DNA from: Cellvibrionales bacterium UBA4451
GTDB taxonomy: Bacteria > Pseudomonadota > Gammaproteobacteria > Pseudomonadales > Porticoccaceae
Assembly: GCA_002390285.1 (NCBI GenBank)
Contig: DGPB01000011.1
Location: forward strand, 173,522 to 237,521
Reading direction: 5' to 3'
DNA: 64,000 nt
Shown: one piece after another, positions 48,476 through 58,259 of the stretch
How positions within the stretch are numbered: the stretch's first letter is position 1
Layout of the letters: each line of letters begins with the position of its first letter
Position numbers and translations under genes: made by a program
The notes under the pieces: generated by a model
Database searches by the model: none
Told to the model about the DNA's origin: nothing
Seen by the model: only the letters and a program-made list of their open reading frames with translations

Positions 48476-49696
48476 ATGCCTAATACTGTCCGCCAAACCA
48501 TAACCTGTGATGTCGCCATTATCGGCGGGGGTATTGCTGGATTGTGGCTGCTAAATCGGCTGGTAAACGATGGCTACAATGCCCTGCTGTTCGAGCAAAC
48601 CGCACTCGGCGGTGAGCAGACGGTTGCTAGCCAGGGAATGATTCATGGCGGAATAAAATATACTCTGAGTGGCACCCTATCAGGGGCCTCAGAGGCTATT
48701 GCCGACATGCCTGCCCACTGGCAGGCCTGCATGTCAGGAACAGGTAACGTAGACCTGAGGGGCGCGACAACCCTTAGTGACCATTTTTATATGTGGTCCA
48801 GTGCCAGCGCTCTATCCAGGATGGCCACCTTTCTTGCCAGTAAAGCTACTCGTGGCCGAGTGACCAAAGTTAGCAGCAAAGACCGCCCCGCTATCTTCCA
48901 ACACGACGACTTTAATGGCAGCCTCTATAAGCTGGTAGACATGGTGCTGGATGTACCCAGCGTTGTGAAAGCGCTTGCCGATAATTGCCAAGAGCGAATT
49001 TTCCATATCGACTGGGACAAGGCACAGTGGCACCACCTTACAGACAAAAAAGTATCACTGGATTTCACCTACGATGGCCATGTCCATCGACTGGAAGCGG
49101 GTCAATTTGTTCTGACCGCCGGCCAAGGTAACGAAACGCTACTCCAGGAGCTTGGTGTTAAGTCCCCACAAATGCAGCGCCGACCACTACAACAGGTCAT
49201 GGTGAAGCATACCTATCCACATCGCTTTTTCGGCCATTGCCTTGGTGCAGAAACAACCCCTCGCCTGACAATTTCGAGCCACCCATGTGAAGACGGCACG
49301 CAAGTCTGGTATTTGGGTGGCACATTGGCAGAAAAAGGCGTAAGCCTCTCTCCAGAAAACGTTATCGCAAGCGCCAAAAAAGAGCTAGAGGAATTAATGC
49401 CTTGGGTGGATCTCTCTGAAGCGCGATGGGCCACATTGCCCGTGGATCGCGCTGAACCCAAGCAGCGAAATTTTGCTCGCCCCGACAAAGCCTTCGCCAG
49501 CATTACCGACGAATGCCCCAATGTTATTGTTGCTTGGCCCACCAAACTGACACTATCACCCAATTTGGCCGATGAAGTGATTGAGCTTTTGCAACAGCAA
49601 CGGCTGCGGCCCACTCATGGCACTGCGCCCGAACTCTCATTTTTAGAACGACCACCCTTGGCGCCAACGCCTTGGGATATCGCTTTTGGAGATTAG
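48476..49696 (+). CDS. FAD-dependent oxidoreductase (DAO-like)
   Basis: 406 residues with a Rossmann FAD site at the N-terminus, DVAIIGGGIAGLWLLNRL then E in LLFEQ, and the DAO-family second signature QGMIHGGIKYTL. Substrate domain is less conserved. It is followed 2 bp later by an aldo/keto reductase gene; a similar pair lies near waaA and hldE in Pseudomonas, so the two may act on one metabolite. Substrate unknown. Confidence 0.85.
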   Translation: MPNTVRQTITCDVAIIGGGIAGLWLLNRLVNDGYNALLFEQTALGGEQTVASQGMIHGGIKYTLSGTLSGASEAIADMPAHWQACMSGTGNVDLRGATTLSDHFYMWSSASALSRMATFLASKATRGRVTKVSSKDRPAIFQHDDFNGSLYKLVDMVLDVPSVVKALADNCQERIFHIDWDKAQWHHLTDKKVSLDFTYDGHVHRLEAGQFVLTAGQGNETLLQELGVKSPQMQRRPLQQVMVKHTYPHRFFGHCLGAETTPRLTISSHPCEDGTQVWYLGGTLAEKGVSLSPENVIASAKKELEELMPWVDLSEARWATLPVDRAEPKQRNFARPDKAFASITDECPNVIVAWPTKLTLSPNLADEVIELLQQQRLRPTHGTAPELSFLERPPLAPTPWDIAFGD

Positions 49697-49698
49697 CT

Positions 49699-50478
49699 TT
49701 GCTACCCAAACGACCCTTTGGTAGTACTGGCATAGATGTCAGCATTCTCGGCCTCGGCACGGTAAAACTTGGCCGCGATCAAGGCGTAAAGTACCCCAAC
49801 GGCTTTACCATCCCCGATGATCGAGAGGCTGCCAATTTGATTGCGTTAGCCTGTGACCTTGGTATTAATTTAATCGACACCGCCCCATCCTACGGCAATA
49901 GCGAAGAGCGTCTTGGGTCTCTACTTAAAGGCCAGCGGGACCAATGGGTTATTTGTAGCAAGGTGGGCGAAGAATATGAAGGCGGCCTGTCACGCTTCGA
50001 CTTTACACCAGAACACACCCGTTTCAGTGTGGAGCGAAGTCTCAAACGCCTCAACACCGATGTGATCGACATTGTACTGGTTCACTCGGATGGCAATGAT
50101 GAAGCGATCATTAAGGAATACCGCACACTTGACGTTCTGGCTGAACTTAAGGCGGAGGGGAAAATTCGGGCTTTTGGTATGTCCACTAAGACCATTGCTG
50201 GAGGGCTGCTGGCTGCAGAACAATCAGATGGCGTAATGGTTACTTGGAACTTACAGTATGAGTCCGAGGTTCCCATTATCGATTATTGCCGTGATCACAA
50301 TAAAGGGGTGTTAATCAAAAAGGCGCTAGCAAGTGGTCATGCGGCACTAGGAGCAGATGAAGATCCTGTTCAAAAGAGTTTTGATATGATTTTTAGTCAT
50401 GCTGGCGTCAGTAGTGCCATTGTGGGGACCATTAACCCACAACATTTGGCAGATAATGTTGGCAAAGTATCTCGATAA
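49699..50478 (+). CDS. aldo/keto reductase family protein
   Basis: 259 residues from TTG 49699, chosen because GGAG lies 7 bp upstream and because the family begins near RPFGSTGIDVSILGLGT; a TTG at 49672 would overlap the upstream gene by 25 bp. TIM-barrel reductase motifs: NLIDTAPSYGNSEERLG (D and Y), DVIDIVLVHSDG, GKIRAFGMSTKT. The catalytic Lys and His positions are replaced or shifted (VICSKVGEE and VLVHSD supply candidates). Translationally coupled to the FAD oxidoreductase. Substrate unknown. Confidence 0.85.
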   Translation: MLPKRPFGSTGIDVSILGLGTVKLGRDQGVKYPNGFTIPDDREAANLIALACDLGINLIDTAPSYGNSEERLGSLLKGQRDQWVICSKVGEEYEGGLSRFDFTPEHTRFSVERSLKRLNTDVIDIVLVHSDGNDEAIIKEYRTLDVLAELKAEGKIRAFGMSTKTIAGGLLAAEQSDGVMVTWNLQYESEVPIIDYCRDHNKGVLIKKALASGHAALGADEDPVQKSFDMIFSHAGVSSAIVGTINPQHLADNVGKVSR

Positions 50479-50560
50479 GACTAAGCCCTGTTTATTCGGT
50501 ACCTGAAGGCTTATTTTTCCTAAGAATGTATTTTTCTGAAAACTTACTTTTGCTAAGGGC

Positions 50561-51985
50561 TTACTTTTCCTGAATTTTTTCCACAATTGCTGTGGTTGAA
50601 CAATCATCCAGGAAGTCCAGCGCCTTAATCTCACCACCGTAACCCTCAACGATTTCCCAGCCAACCACCTCTGTCCGGCTGTAGTCACCGCCTTTCACAA
50701 GGATGTCTGGCTTGATCAACTCAAGCAACCTCTCAGGTGTATCATCTTCAAATGACACGACCCAGTCCACAGCCTCAAGACCAGCCAACACGGCCATACG
50801 ACGCTCTACCGGATTAATCGGTCGGCCCTCGCCTTTCAGGCGCTTAACCGAAGCATCAGAATTGACCGCCAAAATCAGCCGATCACCCTGCTTGCGAGCT
50901 TGCTCCAGATAACCCACATGCCCCGCATGAAGAATATCGAAACAACCATTGGTAAAAACAATACGCTCACCATGAGCACGAGCATCCGCCACATCTACTA
51001 GCAACTGCTCCTCGTTGACCACACCTCTTTCTGAACCCTGCTCCTCAGAAATAGCACGTCGCAATTCCGGCATGCTAATGGTGGCAGTTCCCAGTTTACC
51101 AACAACAATACCTGCAGCAATATTGGCCATTGCCACCGCATCTGGGAGTTCAGCACCCGCAGCGAGCGCCGTAGCAAGCACCGAAATCACGGTATCTCCG
51201 GCGCCAGTGACATCAAACACCTCGCGCGCACGTGCGGGTAAATGCAACTCAGGTAGGCCCTTCCGAAGCAAAGTCATGCCATGCTCACTGCGAGTAATTA
51301 GCAGTGCATCCATATCCAGTCGATCTAGAAGTTCAGCACCCTTTGTTACCAAGGCCTGCTCATTTGAGCAAATACCAACCACAGCCTCAAACTCGGCTAG
51401 ATTAGGCGTTAATAGCGTGGCCCCCCGGTAGGACTCAAAATTAGTACCTTTCGGATCCACCAAAACAGGCACGCCTGCATGACGAGCTAAAGAAATTATC
51501 GCTTGCGGGTTTTGCAAAGCACCCTTGGCATAATCTGAAAGTATCAGCGCCCCCACGTTTCCCAGCAACTGCTCAACTTTTTGTGGCAACTGATCACAAT
51601 CTTCCGCTTCAAATGCGTCTTCAAAATCAAGCCTCAGCAACTGTTGATGGCGGCTGATAACCCGTAGTTTGGTAATGGTTGGCTTGGTGTTGGATACCTG
51701 AAAATCTGCATAAATACCGGCAGACTGAAGTCGTTTAGCGAGAGATTCTGCCGCTTCATCCTTCCCCACAATACCCACTAGAGACGCGCCGGCCCCCAGA
51801 GAAGCAATATTTAATGCCACATTACCTGCACCACCAATACGATCCTCGGACTGCTCCACCTTGACCACTGGCACCGGGGCCTCTGGAGAAATTCGCGAGG
51901 TGGCCCCATGCCAATAGCGGTCCAGCATCAGGTCTCCTACAACGAGGACTTGGGCTTTATCAAATCGGGGCACTGCCAGCTTCAT
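50561..51985 (-). CDS. hldE: bifunctional heptose 7-phosphate kinase / 1-phosphate adenylyltransferase
   Basis: 474 residues. N-terminal PfkB-type kinase (about 1-320): [47 protein letters not shown]-terminal nucleotidyltransferase (about 340-474): [21 protein letters not shown] and [14 protein letters not shown]. Makes ADP-D-glycero-beta-D-manno-heptose precursors for LPS core. Length normal. Sits after the FAD/AKR pair in convergent orientation. Confidence 0.96.
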   Translation of the reverse strand: MKLAVPRFDKAQVLVVGDLMLDRYWHGATSRISPEAPVPVVKVEQSEDRIGGAGNVALNIASLGAGASLVGIVGKDEAAESLAKRLQSAGIYADFQVSNTKPTITKLRVISRHQQLLRLDFEDAFEAEDCDQLPQKVEQLLGNVGALILSDYAKGALQNPQAIISLARHAGVPVLVDPKGTNFESYRGATLLTPNLAEFEAVVGICSNEQALVTKGAELLDRLDMDALLITRSEHGMTLLRKGLPELHLPARAREVFDVTGAGDTVISVLATALAAGAELPDAVAMANIAAGIVVGKLGTATISMPELRRAISEEQGSERGVVNEEQLLVDVADARAHGERIVFTNGCFDILHAGHVGYLEQARKQGDRLILAVNSDASVKRLKGEGRPINPVERRMAVLAGLEAVDWVVSFEDDTPERLLELIKPDILVKGGDYSRTEVVGWEIVEGYGGEIKALDFLDDCSTTAIVEKIQEK

Positions 51986-52171
51986 GAGTACTGTCCTTCA
52001 CAATTTTGGCTATCTTAGCACATGGATTAATCGGGATAATTTCATAAGGGAAAGGAGGTTATTTGATAAAAAATTCCTCGGAGACTCAGGACTCACCAAG
52101 ATAAAGTTAAAGAAGGAACCTCAATAGAACAATATCTAGCTCAAAACATTCTCCCTCAATACAGCTGCCGC

Positions 52172-52819
52172 CTAACATGGCAAAAAAGCACTACTGTAAA
52201 CATGGCTAGCACCTATCATATACCGGCCATGATACTCACAATTTATATTGTGGGCATTTTCTGAAACGACGGCCTGAAAACACTTGCGATCCAAATCCAA
52301 AGAAACCGTCACCTCAAGAAAATCTAGAAAGACACCATGAATGGGATTGAACAATTTATAAACAGACTCCTTGATACTGAAAATAAGTTTGCACCAAGGC
52401 ACACCATCTCCCACCGCACTTCGCTCATTAATCCACCACAACTCTTGCGCGGTACATATTCGAGGCAGCATTGACATGTCAATCGGTTATGCTGTCTCAA
52501 CATCAACACCTACCCCTCGGTAATCATTGCTATGGGCCACAACCTCTATGCAGCAATTTGTAGTGTGAGAAATACTACCTACCACTCCAGCCGGCCATAA
52601 CGGCCTGCGAAAACTATCCCTTAAAATAACAACCGGTTCTTTATAGCCCAGCATAGCTAAGGCCTCTCTTGAAGCATTTCGGCCAGCCCTAAACTCTCTT
52701 TTCCGGCTCGCCACGTCTCGGGCAATATAAGCCTCTTCTTCCGAAAATAAAGGTGTTATGCACATCTTGTTATCTGCAACTACTACCGCTACATTGTCTG
52801 GAAACAATGTACTTTTCAT
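52172..52819 (-). pseudogene. 4'-phosphopantetheinyl transferase (EntD/Sfp-like) with an in-frame TAA
   Basis: Reading frame 52819 to 52172 encodes 215 residues broken only by TAA at 52487-52489. First part: REFRAGRNASREALAMLGY, FRRPLWPAGVVGSISHT, GVGVDVETA (Asp and Glu of the magnesium site). After the stop the same frame continues PIDMSMLPRICTAQELWW and CKLIFSIKESVYKLFNPI, the C-terminal Mg/Lys motif. Length is the family's usual. One base change from CAA (Gln) would restore it. Its natural role is to activate carrier proteins; no NRPS/PKS gene is near. Confidence 0.85.
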
Positions 52820-52923
52820 TGATTGTAATGTGTGGCGTCAACCACCACGGTACCAAATGACCTGATTCACTAAGAGAGACTTCTGCTACTTTTAAACTGA
52901 AGTAGAGGAGTTTCAATGTGAGC

Positions 52924-53097
52924 ATGTCAAACACAGAAAAGACGGTCAAGGATATCCGTCGTAATAGCCGCCGTAAGTTCTCCACCGAGGAAAAGATCCG
53001 TATTGTCCTGTATGGTCTTCGGGGTGAATATTCGATAGCAGAACTCTGCCGCCAGAAAGGCATCAACCCCAATCTGTATTACCGTTGGCGTAGATAA
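52924..53097 (+). mobile_element. 5' stub of an IS3-family orfA transposase gene
   Basis: 57 codons from ATG 52924: basic start, then [39 protein letters not shown], the helix-turn-helix of IS3-type OrfA. It stops exactly where similarity would continue (LYYRW then K/S), at a junction with unrelated Sel1 sequence near 53093. The rest of orfA, orfB and the right end are missing. The upstream region from about 52829 likely holds the left IS end but the inverted repeat cannot be confirmed without its partner. Confidence 0.75.
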
Positions 53098-53215
53098 GTC
53101 CCAAGTTATACTGAGCCTTCGCATCTCCTTGTTCAGCCGCCTTTCGATACCACTTAACGGCTTCAGTATAATCCTAGGGCACACCTTGACCCTCGTGATA
53201 CATCAAACCGAGACT
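53092..53215 (-). pseudogene. fragment of a Sel1-repeat protein with in-frame TAG
   Basis: Minus-strand translation gives SLGLMYHEGQGVP, TAG (53174-53176), then [19 protein letters not shown] and AQYNLGLIY: one and a half Sel1-like repeats. In this family the residue at the stop is usually Gln (GVPQDYxEAVKWY). No start or flanking repeats remain; it is sandwiched between the IS3 stub and the HsdR remnant. Confidence 0.8.
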
Positions 53216-53220
53216 GGGGA

Positions 53221-53475
53221 CCTGCCTATTATGAGTCGGCGGCTCTAACCAGTTTAGCTAAGGGCGATGCCTCGGCTAAGAGGGCGAAAGAAGTTGTTGA
53301 TCGCGTGGCCAGCTTTCCCGCCTGGAATCAACGGGAGGACATTAAAGCTGAACTACAAGTTAAGCTGATTCTGTTGTTGTCTGAATTCGGCTACCCGCCA
53401 GTGGCCAATGATGATGCTTATAAAGAGATTTTGGAACAGGCGGAGAATTTTAAGAAGAATAGAGCTAACCTCTAG
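53221..53475 (+). pseudogene. C-terminal remnant of a type I restriction HsdR subunit
   Basis: 84 codons open to TAG 53473-53475 with no start codon: RAKEVVDRVASFPAWNQRED, IKAELQVKLILLLSEFGYPP, YKEILEQAENFKKNR. This resembles the extreme C-terminus of HsdR proteins with a DUF3387-type end. The motor and nuclease domains, HsdM and HsdS are absent from the window, so no restriction system is functional here. Confidence 0.65.
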
Positions 53476-53502
53476 AGGGGAAGTAGTAATGTCGTGCTAG
53501 AG

Positions 53503-53532
53503 AAAGCCTGCCCATGAGGGTTGGCCTTTTTT
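53503..53532 (+). terminator. probable terminator after the HsdR remnant
   Basis: Imperfect stem around AGCCTGCCC and GGGTTGGCC with an ATGA loop, followed by TTTTTT. Mismatches make it weaker than the other terminators in the window. From here to 53686 I see no further gene. Confidence 0.5.
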
Positions 53533-53686
53533 GTGCCTGCCAGCTAGAGAGCCACAATTCCTACGTGCCACTTTCAGACAACTTCCACATATACCATTGT
53601 ATGTAAATGATGGGGGCTACCTAGGGAAATACTTTTTGCGATACCCTTCAGACACCGACAGGCTGCTTTGTGCCAATAACGGACAC

Positions 53687-54805
53687 CTAATACAGCTCCA
53701 ACTCTTGCTCCGAAAAACGTAACGCCAAGCCAATAGTTGGACACATGTCGCGATAAACATACTCCGCTAAGCGACCGCGAAAAAAAATATTATCCAACTT
53801 CTCTGCTTCAGCTTTATAACGTTCATATAGTTCACTGTGACCATTGGTATCGCGAACAGGATAGTAAGCCTCTTTACTACGGTCCCAATCTTGGGGATAT
53901 TCACGAGTGATAATTGTCTTTCCTGTGTCTGGAATAACACCAATATGCTCAAAATGTTTATGCTCAAGGATACGGGTATATGGCACATCCTCTGACGTAT
54001 AATTAACAACTGCAGTCCCTTGAAAATCGTTCAAATCCATAGTTTCATTTTCAAAGCGCAATGAACGCCATTCGAGTTCACCAAACTGATAATCAAAAAA
54101 ACTATCAATATTGCCACAGTAGATAACCTTTTTAGCCAGAGTATTATAGCTCTCTTTATTCGCCAAATAATCGACCCCTAAACGCAATTCAATACCATCG
54201 AGAATTTTTTCAAAAAATGCAGTGTAACCTCCTTTGGGAATACCCTGATAACAATCATTAAAATAATTATCATCGTAAAGGTAGCGAATAGGCAAACGGC
54301 GTATAATCGATGCAGGGAGCTCTCTTGGTGACTTACCCCACTGTTTTTGAGTATAGCCCTTAATGAAAATCTCATAGAGTTCCCTGCCAACATTAGCCAA
54401 AACCCATTCTTCCATATTTTGTGGATTATCATTAGGAATCTTTGCCGCTTCAATACGCGCCCGAGCTTCTTCTGGAGAAACAACACCAAAAACCTGATTC
54501 AAAGTATTCATATTGATCGGAAATGAATAGATCTTGTCTTCGTGACGAACACGAACTCGATTAACGTAATGGTTCATCTCGGCATACTTGCCAATATAAC
54601 GCCAAATCTTCTCCGAACTCGTATGCATAATGTGAGCACCATATTTATGCACTTGAATACCTTCCACTTCCTCGGTATAACAATTTCCACCAATATGTTC
54701 ACGCTTCTCAAGAATCAAAACTTTTTTTCCAGCATCAGTCATTTGACGAGCAAATACTGCCCCGTACATCCCAGCTCCGACAATCAAATAATCATATTTT
54801 GGCAT
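53687..54805 (-). CDS. glf: UDP-galactopyranose mutase
   Basis: 372 residues from ATG 54805, with AAGGAG 8 bp upstream; an in-frame upstream ATG adds seven residues without support. FAD site YLIVGAGMYGAVFARQ and EKREHIGGNCYTE; active-site elements KYGAHIMHTSSEKIW, GYTQKQWGKSP, NYTSEDVPYTRILEHKHF and the C-terminal YRDMCPTIGLAL. Converts UDP-Galp to UDP-Galf, so galactofuranose is likely a component of this strain's surface glycan. Its 5' end overlaps the 3' end of the upstream glycosyltransferase by 14 bp. Confidence 0.95.
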   Translation of the reverse strand: MPKYDYLIVGAGMYGAVFARQMTDAGKKVLILEKREHIGGNCYTEEVEGIQVHKYGAHIMHTSSEKIWRYIGKYAEMNHYVNRVRVRHEDKIYSFPINMNTLNQVFGVVSPEEARARIEAAKIPNDNPQNMEEWVLANVGRELYEIFIKGYTQKQWGKSPRELPASIIRRLPIRYLYDDNYFNDCYQGIPKGGYTAFFEKILDGIELRLGVDYLANKESYNTLAKKVIYCGNIDSFFDYQFGELEWRSLRFENETMDLNDFQGTAVVNYTSEDVPYTRILEHKHFEHIGVIPDTGKTIITREYPQDWDRSKEAYYPVRDTNGHSELYERYKAEAEKLDNIFFRGRLAEYVYRDMCPTIGLALRFSEQELELY

Positions 54806-55946
54806 TATTTTTCTCCTTAAAGTCATTTAAAAAATGACTATAGTTTTTCAAGAAAGCCTCAGGACCAAAATAATCTTTGATAACTTTTTTATTTAAATCT
54901 GCTAAACGTTGAATCTCGCCTCTATCATTAGAAAGCGTAAAATCCGTCGCTGCGGATGTAGGCATAAAGATAACATTCTGTTCTTTATTAACCTCCAAAT
55001 TACCCCCCACTGGGCTCAATACTGGAATCAAACCGAATGACATCGCCTCCAGAGTAGCTAAATCAAAAATAGAAATCCTATGATGCATAATATAATAATC
55101 AGCTAAACCATAGAAAAAAGATAACTCTGCTTGCGGCATTTTAAAGTCAATATGAATAAAGCCATCTTCCAAACCATATTTTTTAACCTCATCAAGAATC
55201 TTCTGGCGAGCTTCACCTTTACTGCCGCAAAGAATCCAAACAAATTTCTCGTTGAAGTTTTTAATCTTACTCAACTGCTCTGGTATAAGGTCTACGCCTT
55301 TTGCCTCATATAAAGTAGAGACCGTCAGTAAGACTGTTCGCCCAGTTACTTTCTCGCGCACTTCATCGGCAATATAGGGGACGACTCTAACTGGAAATTC
55401 ATTACACGTATTATAAAGAATTTGAGTCTTTTTCCTAATCTGCTCTTTCTCATGCTCAGCCAACAATGACTTCTGCAAGTAACTATCACAAGCTCCTTGT
55501 GACGGGAAAGCCACGGCATCAGAATCCAAAAAAGCTAACTTTTCAAGAGAACACAATTTTTCTTGCTCCGCCCTCGAATGCTTATTGTACATTTCTTGAT
55601 CTGTCATACACGAAAATTGATTGTGGTAAACCAACAATACCCTACGCCCGCGCGACACCATCTCAGCAGCAGAATCAACATCGTGACAAAGAAATAAACT
55701 ATCACTAGAGTATTTTTTAGCTAAGCGATCACCAAACTGATCTAAATAATAACTTTTTTTACCAAAATAGATCTTACTTTTATCCCACACACGTGTCAGG
55801 AATGCCTTCTTATCTTTAAACTCATGCTCTAGATCATCAATTATCGAATACTTAGCATTATAAAATTTCAGCAATGAATTTACTCCACCGCCACCGCCTT
55901 TAGTAGGCCCGACCTCAACTCGATAACAAACACTAATACAACTCAT
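54792..55946 (-). CDS. GT4-like glycosyltransferase
   Basis: 384 residues from ATG 55946 (AGG 7 bp upstream; product begins MSCISVCYRVEVGPTKGGGGG). The frame is open 33 codons further upstream to 56045 but that part is not family-like. GT-B architecture: Gly-rich N-terminal loop, VLLTVSTLYEAKGVDLIPEQ at the start of the second domain, DYYIMHHRISIFDLATLEAMSFGLIPVLSPVGGN in parts with the E-x7-E type donor site. Probably a Galf- or hexose-transferase since it is paired with glf; donor and acceptor unknown. Confidence 0.8.
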   Translation of the reverse strand: MSCISVCYRVEVGPTKGGGGGVNSLLKFYNAKYSIIDDLEHEFKDKKAFLTRVWDKSKIYFGKKSYYLDQFGDRLAKKYSSDSLFLCHDVDSAAEMVSRGRRVLLVYHNQFSCMTDQEMYNKHSRAEQEKLCSLEKLAFLDSDAVAFPSQGACDSYLQKSLLAEHEKEQIRKKTQILYNTCNEFPVRVVPYIADEVREKVTGRTVLLTVSTLYEAKGVDLIPEQLSKIKNFNEKFVWILCGSKGEARQKILDEVKKYGLEDGFIHIDFKMPQAELSFFYGLADYYIMHHRISIFDLATLEAMSFGLIPVLSPVGGNLEVNKEQNVIFMPTSAATDFTLSNDRGEIQRLADLNKKVIKDYFGPEAFLKNYSHFLNDFKEKNNAKI

Positions 55947-55985
55947 AACCAACCTATCTGATTCTATGCAATTTATTGAGGTAGT

Positions 55986-56055
55986 GGCCAGCTGATATAG
56001 GTCGTCACATTTCTCGCTAAAAGAAAATGCCTTAATGGGCGACAATCAGCTGGCC
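55986..56055. repeat. 11-bp inverted repeat pair
   Basis: GGCCAGCTGAT (55986-55996) and its exact complement ATCAGCTGGCC (56045-56055) are 48 bp apart, just upstream of the chosen glycosyltransferase start and beside the IS6 remnant. May form a leader hairpin or be ends of a small insertion; not assignable. Confidence 0.6.
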
Positions 56056-56134
56056 TAAATGAACGATACCAGATAAGTTAAAAAATTAGAAAAGAAACAA
56101 TTTCATGCTATACGCTTTAAGTAACTGCGCTGCT

Positions 56135-56799
56135 CTATTCAGCGAACGCACTCATCCTGAGATCACGGCAATACTGAGCAGCGACCTTGTGCCGACCTAG
56201 ATTGAATAGATTTGATACAGCGGCATGGGCACCCAAAAAACGTTGCGCCTGACCTACGGACTTGAGTCGCAGCATCCCCCGCTCCCTCACCCTGGGCGCC
56301 TCATGCGATTGCTCTGCCCGATTATTCTGATACTGTTAAGTACTGTGAATCGTCTCGGGTATCAACTCACGATGTGCAACTCCATAGCTACGCAGTTTAT
56401 CCGTGACGATCTTCCTGGGTTAGTTGCCATGTGACCGGAGCAGTCGCCTGAAGAAACGCTTAGCTGCAGCTCCATTCCGCCGAGCCTGTAGAAATACATC
56501 AACCACTTCACCGTCCTGATCGACGGCCCGCCACAGGTAATGCTGCTTGCCGTTGATCCTGACGAAGACTTCGTCGATGTAGAAGGTATCAACATAGCCG
56601 CGATGCTTTCGCTTCAAGCGACGAGAATAAATGGCACCAAACTTGATACACCAAAGACGGATTGCGTCTCTGGACACAGTGATGCCACGTTCAGCGAGAA
56701 AATCTTCAATGTCGCGGTGGCTGAGATTGAAGCGATAGTAGAGCCAGGGGCATATTGAATAATTTCAGGCTGAAAGCGATGACGTTTGTAGATGTTCAT
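56135..56799 (-). mobile_element. inactivated IS6-family transposase
   Basis: Frame from ATG 56799 (MNIYKRHRFQPEIIQYA) shifts by one base at a CCCC run near 56747-56751, continuing LYYRFNLSHRDIEDFLAERG and SRDAIRLWCIKFG, then DDE core: YIDEVFVRINGKQHYLWRAVDQDG (in parts), IVTDKLRSYGVAHREL, NNRAEQSHEAPRVRERGMLR. Two in-frame TAA codons (56420-56422, 56336-56338) interrupt it before TAG 56135-56137. All three catalytic acidic residues are still legible. Element ends were not identifiable. It separates the glf/glycosyltransferase pair from the methyltransferase gene. Confidence 0.88.
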
Positions 56800-56939
56800 T
56801 CCCTGATTATCCATTTCTCGCGTTAACTTGTCAGTACCCTGGATACATATGCTTCCGCTTACAAGGCGTGTCGAGAACTTAATTTTTAAGTCACACTAGT
56901 CGCTAATAACCTATGTACATATCAACTTACATGTTATAA

Positions 56940-57676
56940 ATGGCGGCCCAAATTTTTTATGAAGGTGTTGAAGTGAGGAGACTAATTAAAAGCCTAAAGT
57001 CACGCATTGCTAAATTGATTGTTAACAGATTCTTGACGGACACTCGCATAGCCGAGAATAGTGATAGACAAAAGTTTTTTTTAATGCGTTTAAACTTCTG
57101 TCTTTCAATGGAATCGATGGCGATTATTTCGAGTTTGGCTGTCGAGGTGGTCGCTCGTTAGCACTGGCTTACCATGAGGCAAATAAATTTAAACATGGCG
57201 CGCATTTTTTTGCTTTTGATTCTTTTGAAGGCTTACCAGAAGGGACGTCTGATAAAGACTATCATCCTGTTTGGACAAAAGGAAAAATGAAGTCTTCTAT
57301 TGACACATTCCATAAGCATTGCCGAACAAAAAAAATACCAACAGAGAAATATACTGCTATAAAAGGGTTTTTTAGCGACAGTTTATTTGGTGATGATGCA
57401 GAGACACTTCCAGCCAATGTTGCTTTTGTCTATGTAGACTGCGATATGTATAGCAGTACTGTTGATGTATTTAGGTTTTTAGAAGGAAGACTAAAAAACG
57501 GAATGATAATTGCGTTCGATGACTACTTTTGTATAAGTGCCACACAGCTTTCTGGAGAGCGTAAGGCTATGCTGGAAGTATTTAAAAACAATGCAGAATG
57601 GAGCCTATTGCCCTATCTCCCTTTTGGCTTTGCAGGGCTGTCATTTATTGTTGAAAAGAAGTCTTTGCTTGAATGA
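56940..57676 (+). pseudogene. TylF/macrocin O-methyltransferase-like gene, frameshifted at a T8 run
   Basis: The 5' frame (ATG 56940, or GTG 56973 with AAGG 7 bp upstream) encodes IKSLKSRIAKLIVNRFLTD, TRIAENSDRQKFF and ends at 57161. The 3' frame, open from 57080 to 57676, gives FNAFKLLSFNGIDGDYFEFG, then the SAM loop, FFAFDSFEGLPEG, NVAFVYVDCDMYSST and FDDYFC. They join smoothly if T8 (57075-57082) is nine T, or by -1 slippage on that run (T-TTT-TTT). The protein would be about 245 residues. TylF-like enzymes methylate sugar hydroxyls, suiting a glycan locus. Composition is AT-rich. Confidence 0.8.
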
Positions 57677-57962
57677 TTAACATAGGCCGAACATAAGAAG
57701 TAGGGTGAGAAAAAAATGATGAGATTTCATGGTGGTGCCTCTTTCTTTATTGTCTGTTTTAGTTAGATGCTTTTCTAACTACTCTCAAAACCTCCAATAG
57801 GCTATGTGAAATAAAAACTAGGACGGGGGTCTACAAGAAGATCACCTTAGGCTTTTCATTCGCCCCCTCCTAGCCTTTTTTGCAGCCATCAAAAAATACT
57901 AAGGCAGCGGCAGCTAAAACCAAATTCTTAGCTATCCAAAGCACCCCTTGCAGTCAAAACTA
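57677..57962. other. gene-free AT-rich gap
   Basis: No open frame with protein-like sequence, no convincing promoter, and only weak symmetric elements were seen. Probably decayed sequence between two gene fragments. Confidence 0.6.
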
Positions 57963-58259
57963 TTACTGCTTCTCTAGTTTCGGGTAAGTCTTAACTAATT
58001 GTTCGACAACCGCCTCTTCATCACCTAGAAAAACTATTATTTGTTCAATTTTTTTGTCTTCACAGCAAGGCTCAATCGCTTTAAAAAATTGCGACACAGA
58101 AAACTTCGTTAGGTCGTATATGCCACGAATTTCAGGGCCAACTAACTCCTCATAAGCATCCATCTTATGATGGAATAATTCATCTTTCAGAAGATTTTCC
58201 GTGCTCGACGTACACTCGGCTTTCACCTTACTCAAAGCGTTTTGCCAAAAATGCCACAA
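57963..58259 (-). CDS. possible 3' fragment of an unidentified gene
   Basis: 98 codons from a TTG; the part from about 58200 down reads LLKDELFHHKMDAYEELVGP, IYDLTKFSVSQFFKAIEPCC, IIVFLGDEEAVVEQLVKTYP and looks protein-like, but no family is recognised. The first 20 codons overlap the plus-strand kinase fragment, which has the better homology there, so the start is not real. Most simply two gene fragments meet near 58200. Confidence 0.3.
   Translation of the reverse strand: MWHFWQNALSKVKAECTSSTENLLKDELFHHKMDAYEELVGPEIRGIYDLTKFSVSQFFKAIEPCCEDKKIEQIIVFLGDEEAVVEQLVKTYPKLEKQ

Noticed and set aside
53221..53475. Functional type I restriction system
   Set aside because: Only about 84 codons of the HsdR C-terminus remain; no motor, nuclease, HsdM or HsdS sequence is present.
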